Shown here piece after piece: positions 37,765 to 52,700 of a stretch of 64,000 bases of DNA. Numbering within the stretch: position 1 is the first letter of the stretch; each line of letters opens with the position of its first letter. The position numbers and the translations under genes were made by a program. The notes below the pieces were generated by a model. That model saw only the letters and a list, made by a program, of their open reading frames with translations, ran no database searches and was not told the origin of the DNA. The stretch is taken from assembly GCA_029582155.1 (NCBI GenBank), contig CM055897.1, positions 19,686,857-19,750,856 on the forward strand, given 5' to 3'. The stretch is from Panopea generosa. Taxonomy: Eukaryota > Mollusca > Bivalvia > Adapedonta > Hiatellidae.

Positions 37765-40700
37765 TTACATGCCAAACATATTGAATACTTATGTAGATAG
37801 AGTCCTGTTCCAGACAAAATACTTATTCATAAATAGATATAGTTTTCTGTTCGAATATTAAAATATTAACGAAATTGCGGCTATGAATGTTTAATGATTT
37901 ATGTTTCCTGTTCGAATATTTAAATATTAACGAAACTGCGGCTATGAATGTTTAATGATTTATTAAAAGAAACACTAAAAATGTATTTTTCGATATCATT
38001 TGATGTTAATATAAAGATGTATTTTGTTATTTAGCTATACCACTAACGTTAGTGCTAAAGTTTTATGACCTTGTAGATTATGTTTTACTGTTTGTTAAAT
38101 ATTGCAGTTATGAAGAAAATTATAAATTTATAAATTTAGGAAACTATTGTCAAGAAGAAGTAAGATAACAAAATTTCAAATCTGTATTTAAGTAGCATGT
38201 ATATTTTGAAAATGCACTCACGAAATAATTTCGACCGAAACGAGATTTCCGAAACAATGCAGCAAGTGTTTCTCAAACAAAGGGAGATAACTCTCATTTA
38301 ATTAAAAGTTTAATTTGTCTTGTTTATCAATGGTATAACTATACTTTGACATTATACATGTTGTGATTCATTTTAATTTTTCTTTTATTTCTATGATTAT
38401 TGTTTTGAAAAGCGAACTGGGTAATATTGGACAATGGTGAATTTCTTGTATGCAGTAACGTCAGTACTGGAGGGTATGTATATTAAATCACAATGACGTA
38501 GATTATGCATCATACGTCATCCCATGGTCTATAATTACTGTAATATTATCACAGTTATGTTATTCCCATATACATAACCAATATCCATTTTAGCCAACTG
38601 GTATCCGTTAGATGCAGACGAAAAAACAATTTGTGGAAACGCAAGTAGTGCGGGGTATGTAACTATGCACCCATGGTCATTGAGAACAACTGGGCGACTG
38701 ATCAGTTAATAAACTTTCTGCCTTTATCTTTACTACACTGTCGAGTTATTAGATAACAAATAAATAAAAATAATTAACACAATATGTGTGCACATATCCA
38801 TTTTAGGTACACCTGTACGATCTGCATTATCTCTCTTTGTTCATTACATATATTGTTTCATATTTCCAATTTCTCATAACAATGGCGCGAGATGATTATC
38901 GGTGCGCCCATGTGGCATTGTTTTTTTTCTAATTAAATAAAATGTAGTGTTTACTTAGATATCGTCAGCTTGTTTAAGGCAAATCACGGCGTAGCAACCA
39001 ATATCGATCACTGATTGGAATATCGATTATTATTTAATTGACAGACCGCGTCAGGTCAATAACTCTTGATATTCTGGGCGTTCAAATACGTTTTAAATGA
39101 GCAACGATATTTTTAAATTTCTTTGATAGGGTTTTAATATTGTATACTCTAGTTTTATGTCATAGATACTTTTATTTGTTTCGTTATAGTTTTATAAAAA
39201 AATGATGATTTTTCTTTTAAATTTTATTACTAAGTATTATCGCAACTCAAACATGATCGAATAAACACCTGGAATGGAATAAGTGCCTCAAACAGTATAA
39301 AAGAAGGGGTGATTTAATCAGAAAGGTGATAATGGAGCTAAAATATTGAATCTAAAATAGTTTTATTTACTTCAAGTTAGTTCCGATTACTTTAATTCTA
39401 CAAAAATAGATACAGATTGAACAATGTAAAACTAAACTGCCGAAGATATCATCATAACGGTCGACGTGTTATAAATTAACATTTAATATGAAATGGAAAT
39501 ATGAAAAACGAATTATGAAACTGATCAAATGGAGATATTGATAATCACAGATAGGTTCAGCTATAGAAAATATGTTTCTATAAACTTGTGAAAATAATAA
39601 TTTTGATATTAAAATAGCTTATATATGTGGGAGTAGGTCTCAAAATACTAATGTGTAACCAATGAGTACACATAGAACACTACCAAAAAACAGAAATGCA
39701 ATTTAATTGCTTATACTATTGAAGGAACAAAAGTGAAATGAACAGTTGTTTTCATTGGTCCCTGAAGTCACGTGCATTTTTCATGATTCTAATGGCAACT
39801 TATACTGTAGTAGATGCGCAATGTGCTAACATGTAGACCTTTTTACATCATCTTTACGCTCACAAAAACGATCCATCTCAGAAGCATGCTGTTGTTGCTC
39901 CTTGTAATAATAAACAATATTCTAAAGTAGCCAGTGACCTTTGACAAGTAAACATTGACCTTCATGTCAAGAGTTACGATTTCTATCTCATTCTTATTAC
40001 TTAACAAGAAAAAGGAAAATAATAAGTGCTTATGATATTTTGAAAATAAAATACACACATGACACATGTTGTATGTAAACTTTTTGAAATTAAGTAAACT
40101 ACAAAATTCTCAATTATTTTCTTTATTTCAAACATAAAAAGTTTGATATTAGTATGATAACATACTGGCAATCAAACTCAATATGATAAACGAATGTGTA
40201 TATTATACAATTTACTGTTGATATGAATACTGAGATGGATCGCTCTTTTTAATATTGGCATGTTTTCTAATACATATTCGACATTGAAAATGAGTTGATA
40301 GGTTTTAGTCAGTACTTTGTTCCATTCATTTTGTAATCAGTGTTTACCTAAGCTTTTAGACTGTCCATTTTCGGATTTTAAATATAATTTCAAAAGAAAC
40401 AAATACTTTTTCTTTTATAAATAAATGGGTTAAAAGTGCAACACTATCCCTAAAACAATATAAATAAAAATTGTAATGATGTTGTGATCGTAAACTATTA
40501 ACTGAATTCATGTGAAGATTAAAATTGCAGTCACGTGACTGGTAACTGAAATACAAAATTCTAATCAAGATTTCAAAAATACATTCCTTGAGCTGACAAC
40601 AATTCTGAATAAATATCACAATGAATTTTACTTTAAGTTAATAATTGCCATAAACAGTGGTTTTAATTTTTTATATTGAACGCAATCGAACGTATATCTT

Positions 40701-43700
40701 AAACATTAACAATAGTATGTTTTTAGTTTTTGTACTGTTCTTTCGATCGACTCAATGTGGGGCAGACTTAAAGCAAGTTCCCAAAGTAAAATTGCAACTT
40801 AAGTAATTCTTTATGATCATGTATGAATAATAGTCATGATTGTTACGTGGTTGATCCGTTTTATTCATTTACATATAAATTAGTAAGTTTTATATTTTCG
40901 TCAAAGGGTTTGTTTTAGAGTTAAATACAATCTATAACATGCTAAGACATAAATATAAGGGTTATCATTTCCTTACATTGTTCTAATATCGTTTGTGTTT
41001 ACTTATATCTATAATGATGCACATTAATTTCATTTGCACTTTTTTTAAATTGTATGTCCATGTTTTTTATCTATACATATACATATGTTTTCTTTCTTAA
41101 CTTCGGAAAAAAATGTAATTTTATATTGTGACTATGTAATCAATTAGCAATTATATGCATTTTGCCGATTTTTCTTGCAATCAATGCAAATACAATTTAA
41201 AATATAAAAAGTTTGAATGCCCTGTTAAACTGTCATTTAATTTTACTAACTATACTAATTAGCTTTTGTTTTTATTAATTTATATCTAATAAACACGTGT
41301 TACATAACGTATCTATAATTGTGACAATCATTTAAAATGCAAAGTGTAATGGCTTTTATTATGCATATTTGTTAGTGATAAAAAATTCCATGTTCTGGTA
41401 GTGCGCATGTCATGTAACATAAACTGGAAGTGCCCATTTCCTATTTAAAATTTAAAATTGAATTTTTCAGAAGCTGTTATGAAAATACTCTTTTATAGAC
41501 CTTGTGCTATAAGTTTCTTTAACCTTTTGCAAGGGAAAAGGAATGCCACAATACGTTTTCTTACTAGAGGTTACCAACAAAGGGAAAAAGAATAATACGA
41601 TATGTTTTTGTGCTAGATGTTTCCAATGGAAACGGAATAGTACGATACGTTTTTGTGCTAGATGTTTCCAATGGAAACGGAATAGTACGATACGTTTTTG
41701 TGCTAGATGTTTCCAATGGAAACGGAATAATACGATACGTTCTCGTGCTAGATGTTTTCCAATGGAAAAGGAACAATACAATACGTTTTCGTACTAGAGG
41801 ATCTTTTAGTTTATTTGATTAATTAGAATCACAATAATACATTTCGGATTTAACTCAAATTTTGACAATTAATAACCAAACTCATCAAGCAGGTCCAAAC
41901 AATATTATACAGAACATGTTAACCATGTGCACATAAAAGAGCCAATTTGTAACGGGGGATTTCTCGACACTGGTGAAACCGCTAGCTTTATTAAAACTGT
42001 TAGTTAATTCTTAAACAAAAAGTTTCGGATAATACTATTTCGTGATTAATATGTCGATGTCCTTGTACGTCCATGAGTATACGACTGGATTTGATGCATG
42101 CACATGTGTAAATTTCCATACAACATTGCCGTGTGTCCCTTTAACAACATTTAAATAATAATTGCTACATCAATAAGCATAAAGCATGCCTTAACATATA
42201 ACACACTATCCGAATTCAGGCATCGTCTCAATATCACTTGCATCTCATCACTAAGATCGTCGGTTCGAGTCCAGCTCGCTCCAAAAACTTTATGTGAGAA
42301 AGTTTGCAAGTTACTTCCGGAAATAGGACGGGTGCTTTAATTCTGAGGTCTTCCACCATCAATAAAAACAGTATATGTCATATATAACCTGAAATGTGTT
42401 GACAATGACGTTAAACCCCTTTCAAAAAAAGAATACAGTCACAATGTATGTTCGTTCCTAACATTACCAATACCGTCGAGGCAAAGAGAACAGTAAGTTC
42501 TATGTTACGATTTTAAGCACACGTTATCATGTGTTTCATGAAAATTAATTGCTTATTAAGACGTACATATTTCACTTGTCAACTTAAATAAATATATTAG
42601 GTCTGTGTCATTGTTTCAAAACTACCTATCTCTCACCGCTTAGGTCAATGGTTTGAACTCGTCCGAAATACTAATCTGAGAACGTTTTTAGCAAAGACTA
42701 TGTGTCTGCTTAAATTAATATGCAAATTATTGGTTGTTGAGCATAATGCTCACCTCTGCCAATGAAAAACATGATACACATCACGTGTAAACTGTTGAAA
42801 ATTTAAAATGAAACCTACATTTTTGAATCCTTTAGAAATCGTTGTAGAAATACATGGAAATAATATTCATTAGTGTGAAATTATGTTCATGTGTTATGCT
42901 TATTGTCAAATACTGTTTTATATACATGACATGGATACGACAGTAACACGTATCAACGTACGTTTGATAATTAGCTAAGATGTCATCATTGAAATTCCTC
43001 AGACAATTACACCCCAGTCATCCGAATGTGTTCTTAACAGTTAGTCAGTTTTTGTAACAGCAATATCCTCTGCCAGAAACCTGAATACCTTAACAACAAT
43101 AACGTTGCTAGTGTTATACTTTTATGAGTACTACAAATTGATCCAATAGTATGATTTTACAATTAATAATCAAATGAAAAAAAATATAATGTACGAAAAT
43201 CATTTCTTTATCAATGTAAGACTGTGTTGTAAGCTTGGTTACTGAATGCTAGCTATCATCCTTTGGCTGTTGTATCGCGACATATTCTTGTTGCATGAAT
43301 CTCAATTGCCAAGTAAAATCCCTGCATTTTTGTTCGATTTATAAGTCGTATTGACCTAATATAATGCTCAGGTATTTGAGCACTATTAATTTTGGACGAA
43401 TTAAAGTTTTTTTTAAGCATAAAGATAAATTAAACATTTTATTATTAGCTGTTGTCTTTTCAATACAGCCAAAATTGATTCCTTCAATTTATCTGCAATC
43501 CAATAATATGCTTGGCGAATAAATTTACGTTAGGTCTAGTTGCATTATAGTCCTTGACAGGTCGTTTTTACAATACCAGCCTGGGCGACCATACATGTAT
43601 ATACTTAACTTTCATCAAATGTTCAAAGATAATTTCACAAAAGTAGTTACTTATGAAAATATACAAACTCTGTTAACCTTATATTTTAACTTATTTCATT

Positions 43701-46700
43701 TTGTGTAACGGCGCCGTTCTTGTGCCAGAGATAAAGAACATTTCATGTGTTTCTTGTGCCTTTTACTGGTTATTCGATATTACACCAAACGTCTCCTGTT
43801 TCACATAGCATTTAATACAAAGGTTTATCGAATACGTATTGAAACAATCAATGAAACTTTCCTAAAATGCAACAGTGGGAAATGTTATTTAAAAGAGGAT
43901 CTCACATGAGTGATCGTTTAGTAATGAATTTATTAAATATATATTGTGCAATTCTATGCCGAACATAATATAGTTACTGCCAACGAATTTAATGAAATGA
44001 ATAATAAGTGAGCACTTATGTAAGATTATTTTTATTACATAACTCAGCAATATGGTACATTCACCATTTAATTTTCTGGTCACCTCTCTAATGAACGAGA
44101 CAAAAACGAGAATATCAGTTTCCGTCAGTCATCTCCGTATGTCACGACTTATAATAACGTCATGTTACCATCACAAGTCTACCTCATTAAGATGTTCCGA
44201 CAGGTCGGAAAAAAAAGCTCGGAATTTTACGTACGAGAGCCGAGTTGAGGGGGACAAGACCGAGCATTCCGTTATGATGTTAATCGTAAAAATATGCATG
44301 TATTCCATGGGTTCATTACACTCCTGCACGGGTCGGTCATATAATAATTGTTTTTTTTGTTATTTTGTTGATGTTTTTTTTTACATTACATGCACTTGTT
44401 TTTCAGCCAATGCGAACCAGGATTCACATGTCTGAAAGATATGCATTCAAATCCGAACAGTAACTACACAAGCTTCGACAGTTTTGGTTGGGCTTTGCTT
44501 TGTGCCTTTCGTCTAATGACACAAGACTACTGGGAGAACCTTTATATGTTGGTATGTTGTTGAGGCTTCCAAGTTGTTTTGGATAATCTACATATTTTAT
44601 AACAAGTGTGTTATGACTGATTTCAACCAATCTTTCAAACGTATTGTCACCAAAAATGCAAATGTACATATTTAAATGCCAATGTCGATGAAATATCAAA
44701 AATAATGTATGAAATGCTCGCATTAAGTGACTTAAAATTGGTTACTCAATTTCATAGCATTTTTTGTAATTTTATTTTGGGTTAACTTCTAAATTAGATT
44801 CATACTCAGACACAAACTTTATGGCCATTTTCTAATAAAATATTCCTAGCTTATCGAACGAGACTTGAAATTTGAATATACACGTTTTTATAATAAATGA
44901 AAAAAAATGGACATGAGATGGCATGAATTATGGTATGATGCACGAAGCAAGAAAATAACTAAACATGTATATATTGGATTTAGATTTAGGAAGTTTCTTT
45001 GATAATGTCATAACAATTATAGTTGTACAATCAGCGGAAATGCATAATAATACAGATGTTTTAAATTTAATGTTTTTTAATGTTTAATTGTATCTATTAT
45101 TTACCCCCAAACTCATGAGTGAAGTATTGATATATATATTGAATACTATTACGCATTGCATAGTTGTTCAATCGGATAAAATATATCATGTGAAGAAAAT
45201 TATGTTTGCATCTGTTTTAATTTCCAAATTCCATTTAAAAGAAGAACGTCTTTATTTTTAGACCTTTACAATATTTGCCTTTTATACTGATGCTCATCAG
45301 GGTTTATATTCACCAACCGTTCTTGAGAATATTCTTAAACTTGATCTTGAAAATCAAAATTTCCATTTTAGATATCTAGTTTACTATGACAGATAGAATA
45401 GTTGTAAGAGTGTGTTTAAATATATATTAGGTGTCACTACAAGCTTGCAAAGTTTGGTTTCAAAAATTGTCTCTAAGTGTGGTTTTTCAAAATTCATTCT
45501 TGAGCTCAAGTCTAGGACTATTTCTAAGAATGGTTCGTGAATACCAACCCTGAATTTATTTGTGTAACATTGTCTATTTATAAGAGGAGTTTTAATGTGC
45601 TCACCAAACAAAAAAAGTGATTCAATAAATATCGCTCAAGAATATTGAAAGATAAATTATTAGAAATACATGTTTAGAATATTTATCGTCTTGCCATATC
45701 ATAAATATTTATATTCATTTTAGTTAGTTTTGAATTATTTATTTTACTTCGATTGCGAAACAACTTACGCAAATCATGTTCACAGTCTTCTTTGGTAGAG
45801 CCAGTACTAAGCATATGCAGATAAAGTGTCTTGCCAAAGGATATAACATATAGTGTGATTTTTTTTTTACATTGAACATTGACTCAATGAAAAGGCTAGT
45901 CTGGTCTTTGAAAAAATAGTTCGAGAAATAAAGATTGTTTTACTATTATGGTGCCGTGCCACACGCAATAAAAATAACATATATGAAAAGGTTACATCTT
46001 CTTTGATAATTAACCTAAAACCAAGAGGAACAATCCACGCATGTTAAAGGAGCGGGCTGAAGGCGGAATAAGTATTGTTGTAACATGATAATGTCAGGTT
46101 CCACACATTTTTTGTTATCTTAGAACTATCTGCCTTCTATATTGTCTAAGAATTGTTTAACACTTAGCTCCAGACATGTCAGCTTCTCAAGCAAAATGGA
46201 CAGAAAGCTTTGTTTACATTTTGTTACTTCCACCCAAAATAATAAAGATATGTCAAACAATAGTATCTTTATTGAAAAAAAAGAGGGAGTAAACTTTTTT
46301 TATTTTTTGGTGACGTACTACTTTCAATGGATTCCTTTGTCTATTTACTCCAATTTTACATTCAAGTACTTTCTTTTTCAATTTCATTATTTATCTGCAT
46401 TTTCTTAGCTGTTGGTCTTGTGAACAACTGAATGCAGCAGCTCGACAGGCAATTCAACAGTGTGTAATTGTGGAGCGCATAGTCCAGTGATTGAGACTCG
46501 GTCCACCGATCAGGAGATCGTGGGTTCGATCCTCCGCCGCGGATATGTGTTGTGTCCGTGAGCAAGACACTTATATATGCTTAGTACTGGTTAGGCTCAG
46601 GTAGACTTGGAGCGTGATTTGTCTAAAAAGTTTTGTTTCTCAGTCGATGTATCATAAATAAGTTTTAAAAAGGTTCGTAAACATGATAGCACTATATCTT

Positions 46701-49700
46701 GCTTTCCGGAAGAAATTTTTTTTTTAAAATTGATTATTCTGAAAGATGTTTAAACTGATTTATTTTACACTGAAAGATAAATTCTGACTTGGATCACAAA
46801 GACAAAAAATAGAAAAGAAAACAAGTCTTGAGTGTTAAGTGTAAGGGCACTTTATTTATACTAAGGATGGTAAGTGTGCTGTAAGGATAAATGAACGCCA
46901 GGTGAATTTTTGAGTCACATTATCTAGCTATTGTACGTGTTAGAGTACTGGTATGTATTTCATTAATTATCAAAATGACAAGATCATTAATGAAACAACC
47001 TTTGCATGCTATTCTGTTAATATATCTTACAAAAGTTTGATAATGTGGCTCTGCAAGTCACCTGACATTTCTTTAGCCTTTTCTTATATATGAATTGGTA
47101 TACTATTCTATGTTGGTGCACTGCAATCTATGCCTTTCTATCTAAGGTGTTGCGAGCTGAAGGATTGTGGCACAGTTTGTACTTCATACTCGTGATCTTA
47201 ATGGGGTCTTTCTACCTCATCAACCTGATTCTTGCCATCGTGGCCATGTCGTATGAAGAACAACAGAAGTCGGACAAGGCCGATGCAGATGAAATAGCTG
47301 CAGAAAAGGAGGTTTGTCACCACGTATATTACCGTTCATAATTAACATAATCAATACAATACTGATTAGTTTTGTATGAAATCATAATTAATACCTACCA
47401 TGTATATTACCGTTCATAATTAACATAATCAATACAATACTAATTAGTTTTGTATGAAACCATAATTAATACCAACCATGTATATTACCGTTTATAATTA
47501 ACATAATTAAACTAATTAATACAAGGTTAATAAGTTTTGTAACAGAAAAAGAAGTTTGTCGCCATGTATATTATCGCTCGTAATTTAACAAATTATTGCC
47601 AGATTGGTTTTGTTTGAAAATTAAAAATAATATTGTTGATATTGCTTGCAAGCAACATATCATTAAGTAGGTTACTCTATTAAAGCCCCAACATTTATTG
47701 TCGGGGTAGTAAATATTTGTAAGAGGAATCTGATACACTAGGCTATCTGCTGATGGTGAATTAACACAGATCCATGTGAAGAGAGTGCATCTTCCTCGAA
47801 TTTCAAATTTTTGGCAGTTGGAGTTTAACTTTTTTCCAAACTGCAAATAACAAACACTTTTTGATCATTTTTTTTTGCCAATTAAATGTATGTACAATAA
47901 TCTAGTAGTATACAACATATGCAACATTATAAAAAAAAACAATGCATTAATGATTGTGAAATTTTGAAAAAGGTTCTCTGATTTTATTCTTGAACTGAAT
48001 TCTATCAAATCTGCCCCATCTTGCGAATTTATATGGCAGTTTGGGCGTTAAGGGTCGTGTTAAATTATAAAAAATAGTGTCATAAAAAACGATATATCAG
48101 CAATATAAGTCTCAAATAACTTTATAAATTATCACTTGTTGCTAGTACGTTTATTTTTGTGTCTGGAAACTAAACCAATTTGCGATTGTTTATGGTGTAT
48201 ACATTATTTAGGTCAAAGTTATACTGTATATACAATTGCTTTAAATAGAACAACATTCATCAATAATACCGAACTAACAAACAACCCTCTTCAGATAATA
48301 CATTTTTGGGGGGTAAAAAACGTCCGTATTGGTGTGTACATCAAGATAAACAAAAGTCGAAGTCTTTTTTTTTTTTTATAAATTAATATAAACAGAATAC
48401 AGGAGCACAAAACATATATTTGACACTCTCACGTAACGCAAAGTGCCAGATGGGCTGCAGCTACCACAACTTTCTATATTAATAAAGCCATGGTGCAAAG
48501 CAATGAAAAAAAATAAACTGACAGATGAAACGCGTTTGAATGTTCGTCATATACTTTTGTAATTGGACGTTATTTGTTTACACACTAGCTGTTAACAAAG
48601 CATGTTAATGTTTGACTGTGTTTCATGTGTACACGTGTTTTCTATTGTGCATGCTGTCAAGAATGCTAATGTATGTTTGTCATTCAGTATAATCAAAGTG
48701 AATATGTGTTAGAGCGTTCAATCCCCTTAGTTAGTTTCCGTGTGCATTGAACCACCATGTAAACATTTACAAAATATCTAAAACACGTAGTATTTTATTC
48801 GACTATTTGCGAGACTGGGCTGCGTTCAGTACGGTTAAACATGTTATTCTGTTTATAAACGCAAACGGTGATCAAACGAACGAAAAGTAAACGGAAATCG
48901 GACTGCATTGGCATTTTCCCTCGATTTCTCATTAAGTCACGTGATTAAACACAAGCTAACAGCTCTCGGAGGTCTTTACTCTGTAAGTAAACATTTAAAG
49001 CGAACATAAAGTGCAGTTCACTTTTGTTATCAAACGGCAGCAAACAAATTAAACGCAAAAGCGAATTGAACGCAGCCCTGATTAATCAATTATTGATGTA
49101 CATTTATTGGATAAAGTGGACACAGTTCCTTACTTAACCATTATTTCAGACACTTCATGGCTATCAGAAATTAATAAACACATATGTAATTGTCATGAAA
49201 TACTTATGTACCAACATGTTTAACTAATCTGAAATAAAAATTGTAAAAAAAAAATATTTGTAGCAGAAATCTGGACTTTTATCAGATAATTGAAGCCTTT
49301 AGGCTAGTTGTTAATGTCACAGAAGCGACCTGGAGTAAATTAAATTATTCTTTTAAACTGGAGATTTTTATCACCGGCTGAAAACTCTGAATTTTGCGTT
49401 AATTTTTTGTGTTTTTATTTTAAGACTTGTTATTTTTAGATTAAATTGATACAGTGTAAATTATTTCATGTTCTGATATTAATAAGCGAATTTAATGTCA
49501 TTATTTGAACAGCAACGCTGTCAACATGTTTAATAAATGCACGAATTTTATATAAAAAAAAAAACCTGCGGCAACAAACGTCACGTGAAACTAGTGACAA
49601 CGTAAATTCACACCAGCAAAAGATTATCATGGTACCAAAGTAATGCTACATATATTTTTAAACTCTGTCCACAGACTTCTTGTTTAGAATGCAGTTTCCT

Positions 49701-52700
49701 AAATATATTTATAATTTAGAACGAATGCAGCAGGATCATCGACAAAACGTTATTGGTTAAATGAAAATTTACTGAAAAACACACAAACTTCGACATTCTG
49801 TTCGATCTTATAATGTGACAACACTAAGATATCATGTCAAAACAAAGCGCGATATCTCGCCCAGAAACACAAATGCCTATGCTGTTCGCAGTATGCTTAA
49901 AACGACGCAAAAAATAATAAACATTCAATTTCTTTTAAAGTTTAAATTTGAACAGACTTGCCTAGAAAACACAATTCTCCACTTGGAACTGAGATGTAGC
50001 GGCTGTATAAAGGGGAAACACCTTTTGAAATTAGAATTTGAATTTAAAAATGACTATTACCCATGTTCTAACGTGAAACCAGTCTTTACGGCTATAAACG
50101 AATACACATATGAACACATATCTCTGCGTTTATTTAGAAACACTTAACATTTTTGTTCAGATTTGAACTTTATAGTTTCACACATTTTTGAAAATATTAG
50201 TTAAAATACAGAGTGGTATTATTTTCTTGTAATTGTATCGCAAGTACCACACTTGTAACAATGATGTTCTCGCGGATAACCTCAGATCTTCAAAGAACGA
50301 TGTCGTTCAACCTCTTACCGCTAATGTCATAGGTTCGGGCCACACTCGTTAAAAAAATAATTTGTGAGAAAGTAGGTAGGGCGGTGGTTTTATTCACATT
50401 CTTTCGGAGGTCGTCCTCCATCCATAACCCTGGGTATACAATATATAACCTCAAATGTGTTGAAAATGGCGTTAGACCCCATCCAAAACAAATATTGACA
50501 GAAAATCAAGGTTTTACATCTGTAGTACACTGTCAGTCTACAACTATACATTTATATTAAGCAATATATCAATACAATCAAAGAAAACAAAATATTAATT
50601 TACATTTTATTGATGTTATATTTGAAATACACCTACAAATACTAATATCATGATATTCAGATTTCATGAATGTGTGGTACAGCGGTAGAGCATCGGTCCC
50701 ATGATCGGAGGGTCGTGGGTTCGATCCTCCGCTACGGCTACGTGTGGTGTCCGTAAGGAAGACACTTTATTCGCACCTGCTAAGTACTCATTCAAACTCA
50801 AGAAGACTTTGAGCGTGATTTGTTAAAGTTGTAGTAACTTGTTTCACAATCGGAGTAAAATAAGTTAAAATTAAACTTCATAAATACATTTAATTTAATA
50901 CATGTATTAAGAAAACTCACTGGAATAAAAAGCACAACGTCTGTTAGATATTTTGGAATAGGTGTGATATTCTATTATGTATTTTTCTTATTATTAATTT
51001 ACGGTAAAAAGTTAATTATTTGTTTTTTAATTTTGTTTACTTTGTTTTTTTTTAAAATAATGCAGGAATATGCACAGAGCAGAAAGGTAAAATCATCGAC
51101 ACGACAATGATATTCTACTATTATAAATTGGTTTTCTCTTAGACTTGATGTGTTTGTAAAACTCTTTTTTACTTAATATGTTTGACTATTTTTTCTATAT
51201 TATGAATATGTCATAGAGCTAGCCTGCTGTTGTCCTAGAGAGTTACCAAAGTGTTGTTTTTTTTTAATTTAAATGAATACTGTCGAGTACTGAAGCAAAA
51301 TAATTTTTGGGGTTTCGCCTATTGGCACGATTTCATTGTTGGATTATTTTTCAGGGGTTATTATCTTGAATCTTTAACTTCATTATTTACAAAATGTTCT
51401 CCATTGTTACAGAAGAAGTCATAATTATATTTAAGTCATTATCAAAAAGGTCAGATTTAGCATTTGTACTTAAATCTGTATGATTGTAACTCATTTGAAG
51501 GGGTCCTGCGTGGCCGAGCGGTCTAAGGCAACTTGCCTCTGATCGCTAAGGTCGTAGGTTCAAGTCCCGCTCGCTCCAAACACTTTATGAGAGAAATTTT
51601 GCCAGTTATTTGCGCAAGTTCTAAGATTCATTCTGAAGGTTTCCTCCACAATTAAAACTGGATATGCTATATAAAACGTGACAAGTGTTGAAAATGTCAC
51701 TAAACCCCATTTATTTTTTTAACGCCTTTGACAGGTTAAATGCTCTTTGGTGTTTCTTTTTAGCGTTTATTACTTATTTATCGTTATTATTGTTATTATT
51801 ATTATAATTATTTTTATTATTATTATCCGGTGAGCAACCAAAAGCGAATGGATTATTTTGTGATAAACGTATCGTGGGATGAATCCACACCCACGGTATG
51901 TGTTTATACCTAATCTGCAGTCATGGCCTCATTACTTCACATCCAAATAAAACCAACAAGTTTAAACGTTGCACCATATCAAATATTTTACTAATAGTGT
52001 TCTACTATATTAGTCTTAACTATATCAAATAATTCCATTGCTGACACTTGAATAGCATTCTTACAAGCTGGCAATTTTCAGTTAGAAGCTTTTACTTTGC
52101 TTTCAGATTAACGTATTTTTGTTATTTCAGGTTACAAAATTGATTAACATATATTACATAACCCGGTAAACAGTTATGATTTGTATCTCCATGGATTGGA
52201 TATTATCAAGTTATTTATTTGAAGAGAACGTCGGCCCAGCGTTTTTGTGCTCTGATGAGACTTATGGGACAAACCTATAAGTTTGTGTTCAAATAAAGTA
52301 ATATATCAAAATAAAGTTTTATGAACAAATGTATTATTTATTTGATAAATCGAAATTAAGTTTCATATGGTGTACAATGCCTTCTAACTTTTCGTCAATT
52401 ATTTTTAGTGTACTGCTAAAAGACGTTTGTTTTAAATATAGTTGATGCTTCTTTTCATATCAATTAATTCATCGATGTAAATATGGATATTCTAAATGAA
52501 AATGTACACACACAGATCAAATGGAGTTTCGCAAAACGTGAACGCAAAAGGAAAGAACAGTGCCACTATAAGTAAAACACTAATTATTTATGTGCTTAAC
52601 ATAAAACTAGTCAGAATAGAAGGGGATAACCTGTAATATATTAGAGATGGTCACATTCCCTCCCTTTCTGTTAAAGTATATCGATCAGTATAGACAATTT

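Larger units (their letters stand above)
38655..44406 (+). other. Intron between exons 8b and 9
   Basis: 5.75 kb, AT-rich, with the 45-bp array and two family D SINEs. I searched by eye for a third 8-type exon (NW...C.N.S) and did not find one. Confidence 0.6.

Noticed and set aside
44052-44435. 127-residue open frame directly before exon 9
   Set aside because: No family resemblance, no splice signals, and a pyrimidine-rich acceptor tract lies at its end. It is intron.
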